DNA of 5,213 nucleotides from Rhodoferax sp. (GTDB taxonomy: Bacteria; Pseudomonadota; Gammaproteobacteria; Burkholderiales; Burkholderiaceae), in contig JAIFMT010000209.1 of assembly GCA_020048295.1 (NCBI GenBank), positions 1 to 5,213 of the forward strand. The letters run 5' to 3'. Numbering within the stretch: the first letter of the stretch is position 1; each line of letters starts with the position of its first letter. The notes under the pieces were generated by a model. The model did no database searches. It saw only the letters and a list, made by a program, of their open reading frames with translations, and was not told the origin of the DNA. A program made the position numbers and the translations under genes. This document shows, piece after piece, positions 1 through 5,213 of the stretch.

Positions 1-3000
1 GCGGCCCAGGTTGGCATGTCAGTAGCGGGCATCGGCCGGGCAATGCCGTAGCCCTGCGCCAGCTCGCAGCCCAGTTGCAGCAGTGCGGTGCCGTGGGCAA
101 TGGTTTCCACGCCTTCGGCAATGACCTCGCGGTGAAACGCCAGCGCCAGGCCGATCACACCTTTCAGAATCGCCAGGTCGTCCTCGTCGTCGAGCATGTC
201 GCGCACAAAGCTCTGGTCGATCTTGAGCAAGGCCACCGGCAGCCGCTTGAGGTAGGTGAGCGACGAGTAGCCGGTGCCAAAGTCGTCCAGCGAAAACGAC
301 ACGCCTAGCTTACGGCACGCCTCAATCACCAGCGACACGCCGCTGATGTCTTCCAGCGCGCTGGTTTCCAGCACTTCCAGCGCCAGGCAGCCGGGTTGAA
401 TGCTCGGGTGTTGGGCCAGGATGGCGGTGAGCCGCGTGACAAAGTCCGTCTGCTGCAACTGGCGCGCGCCCACATTGACGCTGACCGCCAGGTCCAGCCC
501 CTGCGCGTGCCAGGTCTCCATTTGCTGCAGCGCGCGGTCAATCACCCATTCGCCCACATCCACCGCCAGCGGATGGTTTTCGATCACCGGCAAGAACTGC
601 GCCGGTGCCAGCAGGCCACGTTCGGGGTGCTGCCAGCGGATCAGCGCCTCGGCCCCAATCACCTGGCCGCTGCGCATGTGCACCTTGGGCTGGTAGTACA
701 GCACCAGCTCCTCGTTGTGCAGTGCCTGGCGGATGTGCTCGATGCTCTCAAAGTGCCCGCGTGCGCTGCGGTCTTGCTCAGCGTCAAACACGTGGTAGCG
801 GTTTTTGCCGGCCAGTTTGGCCTGGTACATGGCCTGGTCGGCCTGGCGCTGCAACTGGTCGGCATCCATCGCCTCGGGCTGCGGGTAAAACGTCACGCCC
901 AGGCTGGCCGACACCTGCAGGCGTTGGCCTTCCACCGTGGCCGACTCGGCGGCGGCGCCCAGCAAACGTTCCAGCAGCGGCTGACAGGCGGCGATATCGG
1001 GCAAGTCCACCAGCACTGCCACAAACTCGTCGCCGCCAATGCGTGCCAGCGTGTCGCCTTCGCGCAGTGCGTCTTTCATGCGGGTGGCCACGCCCAGCAG
1101 CACCTGGTCGCCCACGTCATGGCCCCAGGCATCGTTGATGCCCTTGAAGCCGTCCAGGTCCAGGTAGGCCACCGCCAGCAGTTGGCCACGCCTTTGCGCT
1201 TGCAGCATCGCCTGCGTCAGGCGGTCGGCCAGCAGCACCCGGTTGGGCAGGTTGGTCAGCGCGTCAAAGTGGGCAATGTGCTCTAACTGGCGCTGATGTT
1301 CCTTGGCTGCCGTGATGTCAGAGAACAACGCCACGTAGTAGCGAGGCTGGCCCTGCTTGTCGCGCACCACGCTGACGGTTTGCATTTCGGCGTAGATTTC
1401 ACCGGTTTTGCGGCGGTTCCATAGCTCGCCGTACCAGTGGCCCTTTTCTTCGATGCCGCGCCACATGTCGATGTAATAGTTTTGATTCTGCATGCCCGAG
1501 CTGAGCAGGCGCGGGTTTTGCCCCAGCGCCTCGTCGCGGCTGTAGCCGGTAATGCGCGTAAATGACTCATTGACATTGACGATGGTGCCGTCCAGCTCCG
1601 TGATCATGATGCCTTCACGTGCATGGGTGAACACGCTGGCCGCCAGGCGCAGCTGGCTTTCGGCGTTTTTGCGCTCGGTGATGTCGATGGCCGCCGCAAT
1701 GATGTACTGCGGCGTGCCAGCGCCGTCGCGCACCAGATGCACCGCCAGATTGGCCCAGATCCGGCTGCCATCCTTGCGCTGGTAAAGTTTGTCAAGGTGG
1801 TAGTCATCCGCCGCACCGTTCATCACCTGCTGCATCTGCTGCTGTTCAGCAGCTTGGTCTTCGGCGGGAACGAGTTGCTGGATCTGGAAGTCCGGTGCCA
1901 AAATTTCTGCCGGGGTGTAGCCCAGCAAACTGCAATAACGCTGGTTGACCTGCATTACCCGGCCGTCTGTCTGCAACTGTGCAATGCCCACGGCCGCATT
2001 GTCAAACACTGCCCGGAATAAGGCAGCGCTGTCGGCAATGGCCTGGTTTTTGGCCCGGATGTCGTCCTGGTACGCGGTGAACAGCCGATTCGACCAGCGT
2101 GAAAACGCATACGAAGCGGCCAATCCCAGCAGCAGCGCCAGCAGCAGCGGTAGCAGCCACTGGCTCAGCCGCTCGGCGGCGCTGACCTGCTGCGACAGCT
2201 CGCGCTGCAACGCACCTTGCACTTCATCGTCGGAGATGCTGGCAATCACCGTCCAGCCCCAGGGTTCGATCCGTTTGACCAGAGCGGTGCGGCTGACGCT
2301 TTGGCCTTGGCGGTCAATCCACGCGTAATGGACCACGCCGCCGCCCTGGCTGGCCTTGGCAAACATTTGGCCAATGATGGCCTGTTGCCCGGCGGGCAGC
2401 TGGTCCAGGGCTTGCCCCTCCAGACCGGCGCGCTGGCGTGACAGCAGCACCTGGCCGGTTTTGTCGAGCAGCGAGATGTAGCCACTGTCGCCAAAGTTCA
2501 CGCTGCGCAGGCGCTCGATCACCTCGCGCTGCTGTTGCTGATCCCACTTGTAGGTGTAGTCGCCGGTGCCAATCAGCCAGTCGAAAGGGGCAAAGTAGCG
2601 CACATAAGCCAGCTTGTCGTTCATCAGCGCGCGGGATTCCGGCGTGAAATAGCGGTAACGGATAAATCCTTGCCCAGCGGGCAAACGTGCCGCCTCGATC
2701 AGGCCACGAATAATGTAATAACCGGTATCGTCTTTCACATCGATGAAAGACTGGCCTTCGGCTTTTGTCGAGATCGGCATCAGCACCACCCGGCCGCTCA
2801 TGTCGTCAATGAAAATGTAGCCACGCCCGTCAAAAAAACGCACCGGCCGCAGCGCTTCGACGATCAGGCGTTGTACCTCCTGCCTGGAACGCCGCGCTGC
2901 TTCACGCGTGTAGATGGCTTGCGCCACCTGCACCGCCATATCGACCTGTTGGCGCAGATTTTTTCGCAGCACCTCGTCGGTGCGCGAGCGGGTGAAGTCG

Positions 3001-3212
3001 ATGTAGCTGATGGCCGAGTCCAACTCACCTTGCAGCCGTTGCTGCTGCTCGGCGCGGATGGTTTGTGCCACCCGCTCGATCGAGGCGCGGTGATCGGCGG
3101 CGCTGCGCATTGAAAAAAACACACCCAACAGCAGCGTCAGCAGCACCACGATGGTCAAAGTACCAATCAGGTGCAAGCGGGGAAGCGACTGTTCGTTGGC
3201 GGCAAAACGCAC
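1..3212 (-). CDS. Membrane-bound sensory diguanylate cyclase/phosphodiesterase (double Cache-PAS-PAS-GGDEF-EAL), C-terminus cut by window edge
   Basis: Predicted inner-membrane enzyme that makes and degrades cyclic-di-GMP in response to a periplasmic ligand. One uninterrupted frame runs 1070 codons to the left edge. In order: short cytoplasmic tail; TM helix about 13-34 (LIGTLTIVVLLTLLLGVFF); periplasmic sensor resembling double Cache 2, with repeat 1 up to about 225 (GRGYIF 129-134, GTGDY 215-219) and repeat 2 about 226-345 (GDSGYI 241-246, WGWTVIAS 318-325); TM helix about 353-371; PAS 395-513 ending in DITER; PAS 523-637 ending in SDIT; GGDEF about 648-808; EAL about 825-1066. The GGDEF signature is intact at 726-730 and an inhibitory I-site REGD lies at 717-720, exactly five residues before it. 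The EAL domain has E855, N913, E946, D976-D977, K997, E1033 and Q1053, the metal/catalytic set, so hydrolysis is expected too. A GTG start at 3212 is chosen because a GGAG lies 9 nt upstream; a TTG at 3227 has no ribosome-binding site, and the first ATG (3110) would remove the first TM helix. The domain calls are firm; the ligand and the net activity are unknown. Confidence 0.93.
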   Translation of the reverse strand, partial: MRFAANEQSLPRLHLIGTLTIVVLLTLLLGVFFSMRSAADHRASIERVAQTIRAEQQQRLQGELDSAISYIDFTRSRTDEVLRKNLRQQVDMAVQVAQAIYTREAARRSRQEVQRLIVEALRPVRFFDGRGYIFIDDMSGRVVLMPISTKAEGQSFIDVKDDTGYYIIRGLIEAARLPAGQGFIRYRYFTPESRALMNDKLAYVRYFAPFDWLIGTGDYTYKWDQQQQREVIERLRSVNFGDSGYISLLDKTGQVLLSRQRAGLEGQALDQLPAGQQAIIGQMFAKASQGGGVVHYAWIDRQGQSVSRTALVKRIEPWGWTVIASISDDEVQGALQRELSQQVSAAERLSQWLLPLLLALLLGLAASYAFSRWSNRLFTAYQDDIRAKNQAIADSAALFRAVFDNAAVGIAQLQTDGRVMQVNQRYCSLLGYTPAEILAPDFQIQQLVPAEDQAAEQQQMQQVMNGAADDYHLDKLYQRKDGSRIWANLAVHLVRDGAGTPQYIIAAAIDITERKNAESQLRLAASVFTHAREGIMITELDGTIVNVNESFTRITGYSRDEALGQNPRLLSSGMQNQNYYIDMWRGIEEKGHWYGELWNRRKTGEIYAEMQTVSVVRDKQGQPRYYVALFSDITAAKEHQRQLEHIAHFDALTNLPNRVLLADRLTQAMLQAQRRGQLLAVAYLDLDGFKGINDAWGHDVGDQVLLGVATRMKDALREGDTLARIGGDEFVAVLVDLPDIAACQPLLERLLGAAAESATVEGQRLQVSASLGVTFYPQPEAMDADQLQRQADQAMYQAKLAGKNRYHVFDAEQDRSARGHFESIEHIRQALHNEELVLYYQPKVHMRSGQVIGAEALIRWQHPERGLLAPAQFLPVIENHPLAVDVGEWVIDRALQQMETWHAQGLDLAVSVNVGARQLQQTDFVTRLTAILAQHPSIQPGCLALEVLETSALEDISGVSLVIEACRKLGVSFSLDDFGTGYSSLTYLKRLPVALLKIDQSFVRDMLDDEDDLAILKGVIGLALAFHREVIAEGVETIAHGTALLQLGCELAQGYGIARPMPATDMPTWA

Positions 3213-3221
3213 GAAAAAGCA

Positions 3222-3225
3222 CTCC
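3222..3225 (-). promoter_or_regulatory. Ribosome binding site deciding the GTG start of the GGDEF-EAL gene
   Basis: On the minus strand GGAG (within TTGGAG) sits 9 nt before the GTG at 3212. No comparable purine run precedes the TTG codon at 3227, and an in-frame TGA at 3230-3228 blocks any longer frame. This is the main reason for choosing GTG. Confidence 0.6.
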
Positions 3226-3243
3226 AATCATGGGGATTTGTAA

Positions 3244-3272
3244 CAGCCCACAGCGCATCAGGGCAGGGGCTG
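3244..3272 (-). other. Weak hairpin in the lysR / GGDEF-EAL intergenic gap
   Basis: Perfect 6-bp arms CAGCCC (3244-3249) and GGGCTG (3267-3272) are separated by 17 nt. They lie just after the lysR stop codon on the minus strand. In the RNA the stem is followed by UUACAAAUCC rather than a U-tract, so it is not a convincing intrinsic terminator. It could be a weak attenuator or chance. The gap (3213-3276) holds no clear sigma70 promoter, which leaves read-through from lysR plausible. Confidence 0.25.
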
Positions 3273-3276
3273 GATT

Positions 3277-4230
3277 CTACGCAACTGGCGGGTCGGCAAC
3301 GGCACCATGCGCTGCACGCAGGCAGGCCTGAAACGCCCGGGTGACGCGCGCGCTTTGCGGCGAGGCGCGCACGATGCCAAAAAAACTGCAGCGGTAACTG
3401 AAGGTCTGCGGCTGCAGCGCGCGCATGCGGCCCTGGCGCACAAAGCTTTCCGCGTAATGGTCAGGCAAAAAGCCCAAAAAGCGGCCCGACAAAATCAGCG
3501 TGGCAATCGACTCCTGGTCGTAGCCGGTGGCGCTGCGGGTCAGGCGCACCTGTTGCGCCAGGTCCATGTTGGGCGAGTGGTAGCCCAGCCCGGCAAAACG
3601 GTGCTGGCGCAGCGCCTCCCAGTCGCTTGGCTGCTGCGCGGCCTCTGTGGCAAACAGCGGGTGCGTGGGTGCGCAGTACAGATACATGGTCTCGTCAAAC
3701 AGCGCCTCATACGCCAGCGTGTCCGAGCTGCGGTGGCCGGGAATGATGCCCACCTGAAACTGGCCGTCGAGCACGCCGCGCTCGATCACGTTGAGCGGGG
3801 CCACATGCAGGTGCAGGCTGACCTCAGGGGCTTGCGCCTGAAACAACGCAATCGCCTCGCCAATGTGAGACTGCGGGTTGCTGGCGGTCTTGTCAAAAAC
3901 GCCAAGGTGCAGCGCGCCGCCCATACGCTGGTGAATCTCATCGACCCGGCTGCGAAACGCGTCCACGCTGCTGAGCAGTTGCAGCGTTTCGGCGTAAATC
4001 TGCTCGCCCTCGGGGGTTAGCGCGAAGCCGGCACGGCCACGCCGGCACAGCGTCAGGCCCAGGCGGGTTTCCAGGTCTTTAACGTGGCGGCTGACCGTGC
4101 TGGTGCCAATATTGAGTTCCAGCTCGGCAGCCGTCATGCCGCCGCAATCGACCACGCTTTTGAAGACGCGCAGCAGGCGGATGTCCATGTCGCTGAGCTG
4201 GCCCAAGGCCGCACGGCTTGTTACTTGCAT
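3277..4230 (-). CDS. LysR-type transcriptional regulator, divergent from the transaminase
   Basis: Cytoplasmic DNA-binding regulator of 317 residues, close to the usual LysR length of about 300. The N-terminal winged helix-turn-helix covers about residues 16-75, with the typical LysR run of a recognition helix (TSTVSRHVKDLETRLG, 43-58) and the FALTPEG wing (69-75). A linker helix (about 77-102) leads into the periplasmic-binding-protein-like effector domain (about 103-310), which starts near GALHLGVFDK. The frame is open upstream to an ATG at 4305, but that start would run across the shared promoter region and add residues that do not resemble a LysR N-terminus. ATG 4230 is preferred; ATG 4188 (MDIRLLRVF) is a third option. 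None of the three has a strong Shine-Dalgarno. It is transcribed away from the transaminase across a 93-bp gap, the classic layout of a LysR regulator and its target. It probably activates the transaminase and represses itself. The effector is unknown; an amine, an omega-amino acid or the derived semialdehyde is a guess from context. Confidence 0.92.
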   Translation of the reverse strand: MQVTSRAALGQLSDMDIRLLRVFKSVVDCGGMTAAELELNIGTSTVSRHVKDLETRLGLTLCRRGRAGFALTPEGEQIYAETLQLLSSVDAFRSRVDEIHQRMGGALHLGVFDKTASNPQSHIGEAIALFQAQAPEVSLHLHVAPLNVIERGVLDGQFQVGIIPGHRSSDTLAYEALFDETMYLYCAPTHPLFATEAAQQPSDWEALRQHRFAGLGYHSPNMDLAQQVRLTRSATGYDQESIATLILSGRFLGFLPDHYAESFVRQGRMRALQPQTFSYRCSFFGIVRASPQSARVTRAFQACLRAAHGAVADPPVA

Positions 4231-4231
4231 A

Positions 4232-4242
4232 GGTTGGCAACC
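4232..4242. promoter_or_regulatory. Inverted repeat, candidate LysR operator
   Basis: GGTTG-G-CAACC has perfect 5-bp arms around one central base and ends one base before the lysR ATG. A one-base loop cannot form an RNA hairpin with the full arms, so a protein-binding DNA site is more likely. It falls about 12-22 nt downstream of the inferred lysR start of transcription and about 34-44 nt upstream of the inferred transaminase start, which would suit autorepression plus activation. It is not a clean match to the T-N11-A LysR consensus. Confidence 0.4.
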
Positions 4243-4261
4243 AAAGAGTGATATTTCAACA

Positions 4262-4289
4262 TTTATAAGAGTAACAGAGCCTCGCACAA
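4262..4289 (-). promoter_or_regulatory. Candidate sigma70 promoter for lysR
   Basis: Reading the minus strand, TTGTGC (4289-4284) is a -35-like hexamer. A 16-nt spacer separates it from TATAAA (4267-4262), a 5-of-6 match to the -10 consensus. Transcription would start near 4254 and leave a leader of about 24 nt before ATG 4230. The -35 shares only TTG with the consensus. Confidence 0.45.
4264..4269 (+). promoter_or_regulatory. Candidate -10 element for the transaminase gene
   Basis: TATAAG on the plus strand is a 5-of-6 match to TATAAT and overlaps the lysR -10 on the other strand through the palindrome TTATAA (4263-4268). The bases 17 nt upstream (CCAAAG region, 4241-4246) do not look like a -35, as is common for promoters that depend on a LysR activator. 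The start would be near 4276. Confidence 0.35.
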
Positions 4290-4316
4290 TCGCGCTTTCG
4301 CCCATTTACCCGAGGC
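4279..4316 (+). promoter_or_regulatory. Inverted repeat that could mask the transaminase Shine-Dalgarno
   Basis: GCCTCG (4279-4284) and CGAGGC (4311-4316) are perfect 6-bp complements with 26 nt between them. The right arm contains GAGG (4312-4315), the only good Shine-Dalgarno for ATG 4324. If transcription starts near 4276 both arms lie in the leader RNA. Inside the loop GCG-CTTT-CGC (4292-4301) could add a 3-bp stem. The stem is short with a large loop, so stability is modest and the function is inferred. Confidence 0.3.
4312..4315 (+). promoter_or_regulatory. Ribosome binding site of the transaminase gene
   Basis: GAGG lies 8 nt before ATG 4324 and fixes that codon as the start. The resulting N-terminus (MNLSDTQVL, then LDAHWMPFTGNRNF) fits the family. 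Confidence 0.65.
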
Positions 4317-4323
4317 CCTTGCC

Positions 4324-5213
4324 ATGAACCTTTCAGACACCCAAGTTTTGACCCAGCCCCGCACGGATGCCGCCTGGCTGGACGCGCACTGGATGCCGTT
4401 TACCGGCAACCGCAACTTCAAGGCCAACCCGCGCATGATGGCCAGCGCCGCCGGTTGCTACTACACCGATGTCGATGGCCGCAAGATTTTTGACGGCTTG
4501 TCGGGCTTGTGGACCTGTGGCCTGGGCCATGGCCGCGCCGAGATTGCCGAAGCCGCACGCAAGCAGCTCAGCACGCTGGACTATTCGCCGGCCTTCCAGT
4601 TTGGCCACCCGCTGTCATTTGCACTGGCCAACAAGCTCAAAGAACTGACCCCGGCCGGGCTGGACTATGTGTTTTTCACCGGTTCGGGCTCAGAATCAGC
4701 CGACACCTCGCTGAAGATGGCGCGGGCCTACTGGCGTGCCAAAGGCCAAGGCACCAAGACCCGTCTGATTGGCCGCGAAAAGGGCTACCACGGCGTCAAC
4801 TTTGGCGGTATTTCGGTGGGCGGCATGGTCGGCAACCGCAAGACCTTTGGCCAGGGCATTGAGGCCGACCACCTGCCGCACACCCAGCTGGCCAGCAACG
4901 CGTTTTCACGCGGTATGCCACCCAACGGGCTGGAACTGGCCGACGAGCTGCTCAAACTGATCGCGCTGCACGATGCCAGCAACATTGCAGCGGTGATCGT
5001 TGAGCCGTTTTCAGGCTCGGCTGGCGTGGTGATTCCGCCCAAGGGCTACCTGCAGCGCCTGCGCGACATCTGCACCGCCAACAACATCCTGCTGATTTTT
5101 GACGAGGTCATCACCGGCTTTGGCCGCACTGGAGATTTCACCGGTGCCGAAACCTTTGGCGTCACCCCCGACATCCTCAACGTGGCCAAACAGATCACCA
5201 ACGGCGCGCAGCC
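4324..5213 (+). CDS. Omega-amino acid (beta-alanine)--pyruvate transaminase, class III PLP enzyme, BauA-like, 3' end cut by window edge
   Basis: Cytoplasmic PLP-dependent aminotransferase expected to move the amino group of beta-alanine or a related omega-amino acid/amine to pyruvate, giving L-alanine and a semialdehyde. 296 of about 440-450 residues are visible. Landmarks: LDAHWMPFTGNR near the N-terminus and LSGLWTCGLGHG, both typical of the omega-amino acid:pyruvate branch; the phosphate-binding GSGSES (120-125); GYHG (154-157), whose Tyr stacks on the PLP ring; IVEPFSGSAGV; FDEVITGFGRTG with D260 contacting the pyridine nitrogen; and AKQITNG with K289 as the Schiff-base lysine. The sequence closely resembles what I recall of Pseudomonas BauA and the Alcaligenes/P. 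putida enzymes, where the catalytic Lys is near 288. The start is ATG 4324 with GAGG 8 nt upstream. It diverges from the LysR gene, its likely regulator. In related bacteria such a gene is often followed by a (methyl)malonate-semialdehyde dehydrogenase, which would lie beyond the right edge. Family assignment is firm; the true substrate (beta-alanine, GABA, a polyamine derivative, taurine) cannot be read from sequence alone. Confidence 0.93.
   Translation, partial: MNLSDTQVLTQPRTDAAWLDAHWMPFTGNRNFKANPRMMASAAGCYYTDVDGRKIFDGLSGLWTCGLGHGRAEIAEAARKQLSTLDYSPAFQFGHPLSFALANKLKELTPAGLDYVFFTGSGSESADTSLKMARAYWRAKGQGTKTRLIGREKGYHGVNFGGISVGGMVGNRKTFGQGIEADHLPHTQLASNAFSRGMPPNGLELADELLKLIALHDASNIAAVIVEPFSGSAGVVIPPKGYLQRLRDICTANNILLIFDEVITGFGRTGDFTGAETFGVTPDILNVAKQITNGAQ

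Noticed and set aside
396..1286. Long plus-strand open frame (296 codons) opposite the GGDEF/EAL region
   Set aside because: It lies wholly antisense to codons encoding clear GGDEF and EAL motifs. Its His/Gln/Leu/Val-rich composition is what a GC-rich gene gives when read backwards, and there is no recognisable domain.
2119..2158. CAGCAGCAG-like run resembling a trinucleotide repeat
   Set aside because: It encodes the poly-leucine stretch of the second TM helix (CTG codons on the minus strand) and is interrupted; it is ordinary codon usage, not a repeat element.
1604..2160. Several short frames on both strands across the PAS and TM2 region
   Set aside because: All overlap the single uninterrupted minus-strand frame carrying two PAS domains, and none has a ribosome-binding site or recognisable product.
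3025..3258. Minus-strand frame starting with ATG 3258 in the gap after lysR
   Set aside because: It is out of phase with the continuous Cache-PAS-GGDEF-EAL frame and overlaps its start; the translation has no recognisable features.
3244..3272. Intrinsic terminator of lysR
   Set aside because: The stem is only 6 bp with a 17-nt loop and no following U-tract, so it is listed as a weak hairpin rather than a terminator.
3307..4020. Plus-strand open frame of 237 codons
   Set aside because: It is antisense to the LysR coding sequence, with the same reversed-codon composition and no family resemblance.
4333..4608. Minus-strand frame inside the transaminase gene
   Set aside because: It is antisense to the well-supported class III aminotransferase sequence and has no supporting motif.

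Overview
The window reads as ordinary chromosomal DNA from a GC-rich betaproteobacterium. The codon choice and protein style point to Burkholderiales, most likely Comamonadaceae (Rhodoferax, Polaromonas or Acidovorax-like). This placement is from pattern memory, not a database search. There are three genes and no sign of a mobile element, CRISPR array, RNA gene or tandem repeat.

Layout. (1) Positions 3212 down to 1, minus strand: a very large membrane-bound cyclic-di-GMP enzyme, cut by the left edge after 1070 residues. Its order is TM helix, periplasmic double Cache sensor, TM helix, PAS, PAS, GGDEF, EAL. Both catalytic domains keep the residues expected for activity. (2) Positions 4230 to 3277, minus strand: a LysR-type regulator of 317 residues, 64 bases upstream of the first gene and co-directional with it. 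(3) Positions 4324 to the right edge, plus strand: the first 296 residues of a class III, PLP-dependent omega-amino acid (beta-alanine) to pyruvate transaminase, read away from the regulator.

The control region is the 93 bp between lysR and the transaminase. It holds a palindromic TTATAA that can serve as the -10 element in both directions, a GGTTG-G-CAACC inverted repeat touching the lysR start, and a 6-bp inverted repeat whose right arm contains the transaminase Shine-Dalgarno. The simplest model is that the LysR protein controls both itself and the transaminase from this region, in response to an amine or its catabolic product. Because the c-di-GMP gene follows lysR closely with no convincing terminator, it may be co-transcribed, which would tie amine or amino-acid catabolism to a biofilm/motility signal. 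That link is inference.

I did not find a clearly new biological system. The most useful leads are the compact divergent promoter, the possible SD-masking stem, the lysR/c-di-GMP linkage, and what lies just past the left edge at the C-terminus of the EAL protein.
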